Source: Vibrio amylolyticus (GTDB taxonomy: Bacteria > Pseudomonadota > Gammaproteobacteria > Enterobacterales > Vibrionaceae). From it: 64,000 nt of DNA. This document shows, one piece after another, positions 26,039 through 35,245 of the stretch (its first letter is position 1; each line of letters begins with the position of its first letter). A program made the translations under genes and the position numbers. Below the pieces are notes generated by a model. It did no database searches. It worked only from the letters and a program-made list of their open reading frames with translations, and was not told where the DNA came from. Location: contig NZ_JAJHVV010000009.1 in assembly GCF_023145695.1 (NCBI RefSeq), forward strand, positions 124,001-188,000, in the 5' to 3' direction.

Positions 26039-27304
26039 CTATCTGCTTTTCTTAATCAAACTCGCAATGCACCCGTTGGTATTTATATTGTCTTTCAACT
26101 CGAAGGACCAACCATGTACATTACATAAGCGTCTTACGATTAGAAGCCCCAAGCCATGATCGGTTTGATTTTTATCAGACAACCCTGTACCCGAGTCTTG
26201 AACGGAAATATGGTCAGTGGCAACGTGAATGGTAATTGAACCTTGTTCTGTAAATCGAATTGAATTGTTGACGATGTTTTTCAGAATCATTTTAAGTACT
26301 GGCAATGGGAAACTCAGCGTTGTATTCGGTGCAATAACGAGCTCGACTTCAACACCGAGTTTTGCCTTTTTACTGAGCTCCGAAATAGGAATAGCTTGTT
26401 CATTGACGGCCCATACTTGATCGCTGGTCGCTGCATTTTCTTGTTTCACAATATTAAGCAAAATTTCAACGGTCGATTGCATATTATCAGCCGCATCAAT
26501 AATTCTATGGCGCTGCTTAGCCTGAAATTCTACGTCTTCTTCTTTCATGGCTTGTAAGTTTGCCGCGCCTGAAATAATCGCTATTGGCGTCTTCAATTCA
26601 TGGCTCGCGTATTTTGCGAACATCATTTCTTGTTTCACTACTCTTTCTTTCATTTGTGTATAGCTATTGAGATGATTGGTCAGCTGCTTTATTTCATCAA
26701 TCGTATTTTCTGATACAGTAAACTTCGATCTCTCCTCGTCTCTTAGCTGTTGGCTCAACTCGACAACCGGTGACATGAGTTCATCAAACATTCGCTTGGT
26801 CGACACGCTTAATATCCCAACAAGAAATAGCATCAATAAAGTGGATATGCTCAATAATATATCCCAATTATCATCGCCAAAATCGAGTGTTCTAGTGTCT
26901 ATTGTGAGATACAGCGGTATCTCGTTTCCATTCGACAAAAAGGTAGTGTGATAAACCATGAAGCCATCCTCAGAGTAAGAACGAACTCTTGTGACTTCAT
27001 CCTTGGCGTATGGCATCTCTAATTTGATATTGTCGGGTAAAAAAGCGGAGTCGTAATACGCAGTAATATTAGGGCTAACAGCGATACTACTATTGGGAGC
27101 CCGTTGATAATATTGTTGGGCGAACCCCTGAAAGGAGTTTAAATAGAGTGCGATTTGGTTGTCTTCTTCCTTAACTAGTTTTAATGAAAAGGTTAAGAAA
27201 ACAACAAAAGACGTTGAAATAGCGATGATGGCAAACCGACGGATCAGACGCTTTTTTACGTTCTCAATATTGTTTTCAGCGGTTTTCGACTTTGTAAAAA
27301 ACAT
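26039..27304 (-). CDS. Sensor histidine kinase (system 2)
   Basis: Membrane sensor of about 421 residues, organised as in the system-1 kinase: membrane segment near 25-45, periplasmic region, second segment near 150-172, linker, H-box FAKYASHELKTPIAI with His235 (the same residue number as in system 1), N-box ILKNIVNNSIRFTE and the glycine box GLSDKNQTDHGLGLLIV. The start shares a base with the regulator stop (TGATG). It is a paralogue of the kinase at 21974. Confidence 0.9.
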   Translation of the reverse strand: MFFTKSKTAENNIENVKKRLIRRFAIIAISTSFVVFLTFSLKLVKEEDNQIALYLNSFQGFAQQYYQRAPNSSIAVSPNITAYYDSAFLPDNIKLEMPYAKDEVTRVRSYSEDGFMVYHTTFLSNGNEIPLYLTIDTRTLDFGDDNWDILLSISTLLMLFLVGILSVSTKRMFDELMSPVVELSQQLRDEERSKFTVSENTIDEIKQLTNHLNSYTQMKERVVKQEMMFAKYASHELKTPIAIISGAANLQAMKEEDVEFQAKQRHRIIDAADNMQSTVEILLNIVKQENAATSDQVWAVNEQAIPISELSKKAKLGVEVELVIAPNTTLSFPLPVLKMILKNIVNNSIRFTEQGSITIHVATDHISVQDSGTGLSDKNQTDHGLGLLIVRRLCNVHGWSFELKDNINTNGCIASLIKKSR

Positions 27305-27984
27305 CACTTCTCCAAACGAAAGCCAAATTTAGGCACGGTTTTTAGCATCGCTTTTTTAAACGGCTTATCAAGTGTGTTACGCAGCAAATAAATATGGCTG
27401 CGAAGGACATCTTTATCTGGAACATCATCGCCCCAAAGTTGATGGATTAGAGCCTCTCGAGTTACAAGCTCACCTTGTGCTTTGACGAGCTCAACCAGTA
27501 TTTGGTACATAACTGGAGTGGTCGCTAAATTGTGTCCTTCACGTTTAATAATCTTCGTTTTCTCATCAATTTCTAATGAACCAAACAATAGAGTCGCAGA
27601 AGCAACCTGACCTCGAAAACGTTTAATCAAGGCAGACAAACGAACTTCTAGTTCGGGAAACTGGAAAGGTTTACTCACAAAGTCATCGACACCATTATCG
27701 AAGCCATTAATTAGGTCTTCCTGACCATTTAACGCTGTCAGCATAAGGATGGGCGTCGTACATCCATTTTCTCTTAGTTCCTTCGCAACCTGCATACCAT
27801 CTTTTTTAGGCATCATGACATCGAGAATGATGGCGTCAAATTCACTTTCTAAGGCCAGTTTTAGTCCAAGCTCTCCGTTGTCAGCGAAATCAGTCTCTGC
27901 GCCTTTTACTTCTAAGAAGTCGGCTAAGATCCCTTGTAGCTCTTCATTGTCTTCGACAACTAGAATTCGACTGTTCTCAAGCAT
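27304..27984 (-). CDS. OmpR-family response regulator (system 2)
   Basis: Response regulator of 226 residues: acidic pocket VVEDN, phospho-acceptor Asp55 (AIILDVMMPKKDG), MLTAL, and VSKPF, then the winged helix ending LRSHIYLLRNTLDKPFKKAM and FGFRLEK. The last 80 residues match the regulator at 21300 closely. The gene is divergent from the RND efflux operon at 28174, with the intergenic space of about 190 bases a likely binding region, so the pump is a candidate target. Confidence 0.9.
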   Translation of the reverse strand: MLENSRILVVEDNEELQGILADFLEVKGAETDFADNGELGLKLALESEFDAIILDVMMPKKDGMQVAKELRENGCTTPILMLTALNGQEDLINGFDNGVDDFVSKPFQFPELEVRLSALIKRFRGQVASATLLFGSLEIDEKTKIIKREGHNLATTPVMYQILVELVKAQGELVTREALIHQLWGDDVPDKDVLRSHIYLLRNTLDKPFKKAMLKTVPKFGFRLEK

Positions 27985-28173
27985 GGCGTGTTCTCTCGCT
28001 ACTAAATTATGTGTCTAAATATAGGGTTATCATCATATCTATTTTATGTCGAAATTATGTGAAATCGCGCGCGTTTGGCTAGCTAAGTAAAACCCACTTT
28101 CACAAAAACTCGACATTCATGACTTTAGGGTACCCCTATTACATTTTGGGAACTACATATTGAGAACGCCATA

Positions 28174-28935
28174 ATGAACAAACAATTATTACCCTATCTG
28201 ATTAGCGCTATGGTATTTGCACCTTATAGCAATGCCGTTGACCTTATTGGTAAAACAACCAGTAAAGCCCCTTTAAATGTTGTATCTGAAGTTAGTGGTG
28301 TCATCGAACACGTTAATTGGCAAACCGGAGATATAGTCACTCAAGGTGAAAAGCTCGCCACGATTAAAGATCAAGATTTCAAACTAGAGGTGCGTAAACA
28401 AAAAGCCAACCTTGCTTTAGTAAAAGCTGATTTGGATATTAAACAGTCGGTTTACGCTCGCTATCAAGAGCTACGCTCGAAAAAAAGTCTGTCACAGAAC
28501 GAGCTTGATATAGCAAAAGCTGACTTCTCAGCTGCAAAAGCGAACTTGTCATTGGCTCAAATAGAGTTGGAAAAAGCGCAGTTAGATCTTGCTAATACTC
28601 AAGTGGACGTGGCGATAAATGGGTATGTAGTAGAGCGTTCAGTTGAGGATGGCGCTTGGGTTAATCAAGGGGACTTACTGTACAAACTCACTAATATTGA
28701 TCAACTGAACGTTCGCTTACTCGCAAGCGAGTTTGATCTTCAAGACCTTTCCGTGGGTCAATCGATTCAAGTTTGGTCAGAGGCTCAGCCAGCACAGCGT
28801 ATTCAAGCAAAAATTAACCGTATTGCTGTCGAACTAGACCCTACAACGTTTGCTTATTTTGTTGATGTTGAAATCAGCAATGAGCAACACCTTTTCAAAC
28901 CGGGTATGTCCATTCACGCAACGACAGATAAATAG
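28174..28935 (+). CDS. RND efflux periplasmic adaptor (membrane-fusion) protein
   Basis: Adaptor subunit of 253 residues, short for the family. Signal peptide of about 21 residues (ending SNA). The lipoyl half-motifs VVSEVSGVIEHVNWQTGDIV and VAINGYVVERSVEDGAWVNQ flank an alpha-helical hairpin (about 70-140), followed by a beta-barrel domain. It bridges the inner-membrane pump encoded 10 bases downstream to an outer-membrane channel. No outer-membrane factor gene is present here, so a TolC-like protein elsewhere is needed. The missing membrane-proximal domain probably explains the short length. Confidence 0.88.
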   Translation: MNKQLLPYLISAMVFAPYSNAVDLIGKTTSKAPLNVVSEVSGVIEHVNWQTGDIVTQGEKLATIKDQDFKLEVRKQKANLALVKADLDIKQSVYARYQELRSKKSLSQNELDIAKADFSAAKANLSLAQIELEKAQLDLANTQVDVAINGYVVERSVEDGAWVNQGDLLYKLTNIDQLNVRLLASEFDLQDLSVGQSIQVWSEAQPAQRIQAKINRIAVELDPTTFAYFVDVEISNEQHLFKPGMSIHATTDK

Positions 28936-28945
28936 GGCATAAACT

Positions 28946-31900
28946 ATGAATAACTTTCTTGCTTACTTCGCAGAACGTAGCTTTTTGGCTCGCATTATCA
29001 CCATCATGGTACTGCTGATTGGTGTTGGTTCGATGAGTATTCTAAAGCTTCAAGAACTGCCTGATATTGCCTTTGCTGAAGTCGAAATTACAACTCAATA
29101 TCCTGGTGCATCGGCGCAGGATATTGAGTTGAACATTACCAATCGAATTGAAAAAGAACTGAAGTCGGTACAAGGGCTGACAAAGTACAACTCTCAATCG
29201 TTCGACGGTCAATCTTACATCAATATTGAATTGGACGAAGGGTACGATATTCAGCAAACCGTCCGAGATATACAACAGGCCGTTGATAGGGTGCAAGGGT
29301 TACCTAAAGACATATCAAACCCTCCGCTAGTGGCGCAGAAAAGCACCTCTTCGTTTGAAGTGATGACGTTTGGTGTAACAACAGCGCTTGATAATTCTGA
29401 GCTGCAAAATTACGTACGTGACTTAGAGAAGAAAGTTCGCAGTGTTGCAGGCGTTGGCACGGTTTCAATGTCTGGTTTCACCGAGCGTGAATTTTGGATT
29501 GAAGTTGACCCGTCCAAACTATCTCGCTATCAACTGGCTTTGGCCGATGTTACATCAGCGATCAATACACGTAATCTTTCACTCTCTGGCGGTGTGGTCG
29601 AGTCTTGGAACAGCGAACAACGCATTGTAACGCTCACTCAAATTCATTCTGTTGAAGAGTTATCAAACACGATCATTAAGGTGCTACCTACTGGGGAAAC
29701 CGTTCGTTTAGGGGATGTGGCGTACGTTTCTGACTCGTTTGAAAAAGCGACAGAGTTAGGCATGGTGAATGGAGAAAGAGCGGTTGTGTTTACCGTGGCG
29801 AAGAGTGCTAACGCTGATATCATCGCAACCATCGACAGAGTAAAAGCGTTGCTTGAAAAAGAAAACCAGCGCCTTAACGGCCAATTCTCTTTTCCTATCT
29901 CATTGAACCTTGCGGATGATATGAGTGATAAGTTCTCTATCGTCACGACCAACGGCGGTGTCGGTCTTGTTCTGGTTCTTATCGTACTAAGCATGATTTT
30001 AAAACGAGCAGTCGCTTTTTGGGTGGCTGTTTCTATCCCATTTTGTGTACTGGGCGTCATGGCGGTCCTGCCTGCGCTTGGTATGAATTTAGACAGCATT
30101 ACACTTGCGGCAATGCTATTGGTGATCGGTATTATTGTCGATGATTCGGTCATTGTCGCCGAGAGTATTTACCAAGAGCGTGAAAACGGAAAAACGCCGT
30201 TAGACGCTGCAAAATCGGGGGTACAGAATGTTATTCGACCTATTATTGCGAGCTTAACCACCACGGCACTTGTGTTCATCCCAATGTTCTTTATTCCTGG
30301 AACAATGGGGAAGGCAATCATGGTGATTCCAATTACGGTTATCGCAGCGCTTCTGTTCTCTTTAATTGAATGTACCTTTACGTTACCTGCTCACCTTGCG
30401 AATTCGTTAAAGAAAGAGGAGAAGAAGAAACAAAAAGAAGACCGTTTCAACGGTGTGATCAAACAATATCAGTCTCTATTAGCTCGTTGTTTAGAGTGGA
30501 AAAAGTCTGTACTGATAGTCGCTGTGTTCGCACTTGCGGGGAGTGGTGCACTATTGACGACACTTAAGCTGGATATTTTCCCAAGCGAAACGGCGAAATA
30601 CATTGAAATATACACAGAGGTTGCACTGGGGGCATCGCTAAAACAGGTTCGCAAAGCGCATTCAGTGTTTGAAGAGACGATTGCGCAGCTTGGTGAGAGT
30701 GAACTGGTTTCCTACAGTATGACTTATGGCAGCCCGGCAAGTAACGGCTTACTGACGCTTACCAACTTTGAGCAGCGTGATAGAACCGCCAATCAGATAG
30801 CCGACAGTTTAAACGAGAAATTGAAAGACATTCCCGCGATTAATTTTGTGAAATTTACGGTCGACGCTGGTGGTCCCCCTCCGGGTGAGCCTATTGAGAT
30901 TCGTGTGATCAGCAATAACGAAATAGAGCGCAATCATGCAGTTGGTCTCGTCATGACTTGGATGAAAGAGCAAACAAGCTTAGATAAAGTGACGAATAAC
31001 GAACAGCTTACTGATCCACAACTGCAAATCTTGCCACAATATGAATGGCTAGCTCGTTACAATTTAACGGTTCAAGACCTTGCGACAACGCTGCGAATCG
31101 CTTTCGATGGTGAGAGTGTCTCTTCAACTTGGATTGGCGATCAAGAAGTGAATTTACGAGTTTTATTAGATGAGGAATATCGCAATATTGAACGCCTGAA
31201 AACGACGAAAATCACAACACCAAATGGAGTAAAAGTACCACTGAACCGTCTTGCAAAAGTTCAAGAGGTACAGGCTCCACGTGAACTCTTACACTACAAC
31301 GGTGATCGTCAGGTTTTAGTGAGTGCTCAAATAGTTGACGAAGATTTAGGGTCAGGTGAGCTAAGCCAGCAACTTTCAGATGCATTAGCACAGCAGGTTG
31401 GAAAAAGTGTGCAACTAGATATTGGTGGTGAAGCCGAGAACACCAGTGACACTATGTCTGGCTTTCTTGTTGCTTTCCCCGCGGCTATGGTCGGTATCTA
31501 TTTTGTGCTCGCGATTATGTTTAGCTCTTTATTACAGCCACTGCTCATCATGGCGGTAATCCCGTTTGCAGTGGTCGCAGCGTTGATGTCACTGTTCGTT
31601 CACATGCAGCCATTGTCATTGTTCGCACTAATTGGCGTACTTGGTATGACAGGGGTAGTAGTCAATAATTCCTTGGTATTGATAAATCGAATTAACGAGC
31701 TTAGAGCTGAAGGTTTAGAGGTGATGGATGCTGTTATTAAAGCCGCCGCCAGCCGACTTAGACCAATACTATTAACGTCAATCACCACGGTTGTTGGGTT
31801 GTTACCACTTGCCTATGGAATCGGGGGTACTGACGTTTACATGGGCCCAATGTCTCTAACATTAGGTTACGGGTTATTGTTCTCACTGCCTGTCGTGCTA

Positions 31901-31954
31901 ATCGTCATTCCTTGCCTGTTTACCCTTTGCTTTGGCCACAAAACTACAAAGTGA
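28946..31954 (+). CDS. RND family efflux transporter permease
   Basis: Inner-membrane proton-driven pump of 1002 residues in the AcrB/VexB superfamily; it follows the adaptor closely. Family landmarks: N-terminal segment then QELPDIAFAEVEITTQYPGA, membrane helices with MLLVIGIIVDDSVIVAESIY (the helix-4 proton-relay aspartates), and the second half with GVLGMTGVVVNNSLVLINRI. The porter-domain loops are of usual size. It exports small molecules or toxic compounds; the spectrum is not predictable. It is likely controlled by the divergent two-component system. Confidence 0.9.
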   Translation: MNNFLAYFAERSFLARIITIMVLLIGVGSMSILKLQELPDIAFAEVEITTQYPGASAQDIELNITNRIEKELKSVQGLTKYNSQSFDGQSYINIELDEGYDIQQTVRDIQQAVDRVQGLPKDISNPPLVAQKSTSSFEVMTFGVTTALDNSELQNYVRDLEKKVRSVAGVGTVSMSGFTEREFWIEVDPSKLSRYQLALADVTSAINTRNLSLSGGVVESWNSEQRIVTLTQIHSVEELSNTIIKVLPTGETVRLGDVAYVSDSFEKATELGMVNGERAVVFTVAKSANADIIATIDRVKALLEKENQRLNGQFSFPISLNLADDMSDKFSIVTTNGGVGLVLVLIVLSMILKRAVAFWVAVSIPFCVLGVMAVLPALGMNLDSITLAAMLLVIGIIVDDSVIVAESIYQERENGKTPLDAAKSGVQNVIRPIIASLTTTALVFIPMFFIPGTMGKAIMVIPITVIAALLFSLIECTFTLPAHLANSLKKEEKKKQKEDRFNGVIKQYQSLLARCLEWKKSVLIVAVFALAGSGALLTTLKLDIFPSETAKYIEIYTEVALGASLKQVRKAHSVFEETIAQLGESELVSYSMTYGSPASNGLLTLTNFEQRDRTANQIADSLNEKLKDIPAINFVKFTVDAGGPPPGEPIEIRVISNNEIERNHAVGLVMTWMKEQTSLDKVTNNEQLTDPQLQILPQYEWLARYNLTVQDLATTLRIAFDGESVSSTWIGDQEVNLRVLLDEEYRNIERLKTTKITTPNGVKVPLNRLAKVQEVQAPRELLHYNGDRQVLVSAQIVDEDLGSGELSQQLSDALAQQVGKSVQLDIGGEAENTSDTMSGFLVAFPAAMVGIYFVLAIMFSSLLQPLLIMAVIPFAVVAALMSLFVHMQPLSLFALIGVLGMTGVVVNNSLVLINRINELRAEGLEVMDAVIKAAASRLRPILLTSITTVVGLLPLAYGIGGTDVYMGPMSLTLGYGLLFSLPVVLIVIPCLFTLCFGHKTTK

Positions 31955-32001
31955 GGGTGGTAAGTTAGGAAAGTGCTTTTAGTTAGGTAAACTAATCCAA
32001 T

Positions 32002-32026
32002 ACCCTCGATTAGCTTGAGGGTTTTG
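32002..32026 (+). terminator. Rho-independent terminator
   Basis: ACCCTC pairs with GAGGGT around a nine-base loop and is followed by TTTTG. It ends the RND operon. Confidence 0.6.
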
Positions 32027-32108
32027 TTACTTATTTTAACTCAAAGGCAACTTACAGTAAGGGAGTGACTAATTGTGATCTTACTATTCGACGCGATTAA
32101 GTCTTTTC

Positions 32109-32860
32109 CTAAATAGCCCTCTTTCTATTTTTGAAGTAGAACAGCGCGCTGATTGAAATGAACAACAATGTGAAATAATGAAAAAGGAAGATAGAGAGGC
32201 CAAGCAATCGAAGTTTTGTTCTATCTCTTGTGCGGTGTAGTTTTGAGACACCAATTTATAGTAGTGAACATATAAAATACCAATTGAGCCGTAGCCTAGA
32301 TTAAACATCAGCCCCTTATAGCCGAGAGCTGTGGCTCTATTGTGTGACTCGGTCTTTTTATTAAGGTGATAACTAATGAAAATGTTCATTGTAATGATGA
32401 TAAAAATCAGCACCAGTGCAGGTATTAGCCCGTAGATGGACCACCCATTTAGCCGTACTCGTTGTTACTTTAAGACTTTCCATGGTTGTTGCCAACTTAC
32501 TCTGTTGGGGTCACCCGTTGGCACAACGGCAATCATGGCGATTTCAACAAACATGACAATGGAAGGCAACACGACGAGCTTTTTCCGCTCTAAGGTATCG
32601 GCAAACTCGCCTGATGGCACTTCAGCAAGAACAATGGTGGCAGCCCAAACGACGTTAAGCATGGCAAATTGAGATAGGGTTAAGCCGTAGTCTAAATAGA
32701 GTAGGGTGAATACAGGTAATAAAAACGAGCAAAGTAACTGCTTCAAACATCAAAAAGTAGCGGACATTAGCTATTTTCAATATACCTCTAAGCGTCATGA
32801 ATTTATCGTCACTTTGGGCTGCACCTTTATTAGGTATATACCCTAATGCCTTTTTGATCG
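32109..32860 (-). pseudogene. MFS transporter pseudogene, frameshifted with internal deletion
   Basis: Remains of a major facilitator transporter. The N-terminal part reads MTLRGILKIANVRYFLMFEA, then breaks frame to LLCSFLLPVFTLLYLDYGL and continues to VVWAATIVLAEVPSGEFAD (the loop 2-3 motif) before ending near VPTGDPN. The next recognisable coding is LNGWSIYGLIPALVLIFIII, which belongs to the last helices, so most of the middle of the protein is missing. A third break occurs near EQNFD, after which the frame LLGLSIFLFHYFTLL runs to a stop at 32109. No intact start is clear. It cannot make a functional carrier. Confidence 0.8.
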
Positions 32861-33072
32861 TGACTTGTTGTAAAAATGAGAGTTTTTTAGGGTAGATAGT
32901 GCACTTTTAATGCTTGAAACGGAGTCGTGTTTTATAGAAAACAGGACGGATAGCGAGTGCTATTGCAACGAGAGCCGCATTACTGAACAGTTGGTTGTTG
33001 AGTAAACGCAGTTAATGTCATAAATATTTGGTATAGTAGTACGGTAAAGTATTACAAGGAAGTAGAAAAGGC

Positions 33073-34227
33073 ATGGAAGACTTTTCGTTAGACATGAGAA
33101 CACTTAATTTTATTATGATCTTATTTTCAGTTATTTACTGTATAGGATTGTTACTTTTTCAAATTGCTCAAAAGCCGATAGAAGGGCTCACACTCTTTTC
33201 ATTCTCCATTTTCCTTATTGGAAGTGGCCCGTTTTTATTGAGTTTCCGAGGTATCATTCCAGACTATCTGAGTATTGTTTCCAGCAATATGCTTATTGTT
33301 TTAGGTTTCCATCTGACCTTGTATAGTCTGTCAATATTTAGAGGCTACTCTACACGGTTCTCTCAATTGAGTAGTATTCTTTTGTTGGTCGTACTTGCCT
33401 GCTTTATCTATTTTACTTATTACGATCCTTCAATAAGAATCCGAATTGTTACCATCAGCCTCTTTCTTGCCTTTGTCACTCTTAGTACAGCATTCGTTAC
33501 CATAAAAGGAAAAAATGAAGACTTACCTTTAGCCGTTAGGATGATGGCATTACCCTTTGTTGCTTACAGTGTATTTATGGCAGTAAGGGCGGTATTGGCG
33601 ATTAATGAGGCGGAAATAGCCGATTTTATGCAAGCTAAGTTAGTACATCAGCTGACCTTTCTTTTTAGTATCGTTCTTATAGTTGCAATGAGTTTCTCTA
33701 TGCTGTGGCTGATTAACGCAAGACTGCTGCGTGCAAATGAGCACCTCTTACATCAAGATCCGCTGACAAAGCTTCAAAATCGTAGAGCTTTAAACGACAC
33801 TATTTGGCATTTTCAACATAAAGCCCAATATGCTCCGGTGAGTATCATCATGTCTGATGTCGATAACTTTAAGTCGATAAACGACCAATATGGTCACCTG
33901 GTCGGGGATGATGTGATTCAAATCGTCGCAAACACCACGCAACATAAACTGAGTGATTCAGCCGCGGCTTTTCGATTAGGCGGGGATGAAATTATGATCC
34001 TGATACCGAGCTGCACGCTCATTGAAGCAGAAGTATGGGCAAATCAATTACGACAAACGCTCTCTGGTGTGACGCTCGCGACGCAACCTGAATTACAGCT
34101 GACCGTTAGCTTTGGGATTGCTTTGTTATCTCCAACGAAAAATTGGCAAGAAAGTGTCGAAAAGGCAGATAAAGCACTCTATCAATCAAAAAGAAATGGT
34201 CGTAATACTGTAAGTATTGTGGCTTAG
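33073..34227 (+). CDS. Membrane diguanylate cyclase (GGDEI variant)
   Basis: Protein of 384 residues. Six or seven hydrophobic segments fill the first 220 residues (a multi-pass sensor without known name), then a GGDEF domain follows from about 232 (LTKLQNRRALNDTI). The signature loop reads GGDEI at residues 303-307, with Ile instead of the usual Phe. The metal-binding and catalytic residues of the fold are otherwise present (SDVDNFKSINDQYGH). Diguanylate cyclase activity is likely but the altered loop residue leaves a little doubt. Ribosome site AAGGAAGTAG precedes it. It lies intact between two decayed regions. Confidence 0.85.
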   Translation: MEDFSLDMRTLNFIMILFSVIYCIGLLLFQIAQKPIEGLTLFSFSIFLIGSGPFLLSFRGIIPDYLSIVSSNMLIVLGFHLTLYSLSIFRGYSTRFSQLSSILLLVVLACFIYFTYYDPSIRIRIVTISLFLAFVTLSTAFVTIKGKNEDLPLAVRMMALPFVAYSVFMAVRAVLAINEAEIADFMQAKLVHQLTFLFSIVLIVAMSFSMLWLINARLLRANEHLLHQDPLTKLQNRRALNDTIWHFQHKAQYAPVSIIMSDVDNFKSINDQYGHLVGDDVIQIVANTTQHKLSDSAAAFRLGGDEIMILIPSCTLIEAEVWANQLRQTLSGVTLATQPELQLTVSFGIALLSPTKNWQESVEKADKALYQSKRNGRNTVSIVA

Positions 34228-34340
34228 GTGTTGAATTTCCGTCTTATTTAGTGCCTTTTTTTGGGTCCACATAATGTCCTTTGGTCATGAAATATTTGGT
34301 CTATACTCAATGCATAATAAAATAAGACGTTGGTATACTA

Positions 34341-35236
34341 GTGAAAGGGTTACATTTACTTTTTGTCTGCTTATTTATCAGTGCTTGCACTCCTGACCCT
34401 GTTGGTTATCAACCTTCATATACTGAACACTCTGTTCGAACTGACATTGTCTACATTGTAGGGGTTCACCCTCTCCATAACCCTCAACGCTTACATGAGG
34501 TGTTCTCACCGTTAATAAAATATCTAAATGATAATAGTGATGGAGTAATCTACCGGCTTGAAGCGTCTCGAAATTACGCATCGTTTGATGAAAAATTGGC
34601 AGCTAAAAAATTCCACTTCTCTCTGCCTAATCCCTTCCAAACCATCAATGCCATTGACGATGGCTACCGTGTCTTTGCCAAAATGGGCGATGATGACAAC
34701 TTCCGTGGAATTATATTAATACGTAAAGACAGTGGAATAACGAAACCGAGTGACTTAATTGGGAAAGCGGTGAGTTACCCCGCTCCGACCGCGTTGGCTG
34801 CAACCATGATGCCGCAACTTTACATGCAGCAAAATGGAGTGGATGTAATGACAGAGCTCGATAATAACTACGTGGGCTCGCAAGAGTCTTCAATAATGAA
34901 TGTATATCTTGGAACCACCGTTGCTGCCTCAACCTGGCCTCCTCCTTGGAGAGCATTAAGTAAAGAACGCCCAGAACTCGCTGAGCAATTGATGGTTAAG
35001 TGGGAAACAGAGCCCTGATTAACAATAGTTTAGTGGTAAGAAATGACGTACCTGAAAATGTAGTTGAGAATATCGCAACGCTATTAACACACTTACATGA
35101 ACATGAAGAAGGGCAAAAGATATTACAGCGAATAGAGTTATCTCAATTTGAATTAGCAAACGATGATACCTACCAAGTGATCCGTGACTTCATTAAAACG
35201 TATAACGATCAGGTTAAAAATCAGAACAACGAATAG
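34341..35236 (+). pseudogene. PhnD-like periplasmic substrate-binding protein, frameshifted
   Basis: Reads as one protein of about 298 residues after one correction. It begins MKGLHLLFVCLFISAC, a lipoprotein signal with Cys16, then the PhnD-type binding fold (FSPLIKYLNDN, FHFSLPNPFQTINA, GIILIRKDSGITKPSDLIGK, MPQLYMQQNGVDV). The frame stops at 35018 after KWETEP; the next frame resumes PLINNSLVVRNDVPENV to 35236. One missing C in the run at 35013-35015 (three where four would restore frame) explains it. Such proteins often work as the ligand-binding partner of a sensor kinase, which follows here. Either a real mutation or a sequence error. Confidence 0.75.
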
Positions 35237-35245
35237 GACTATACC

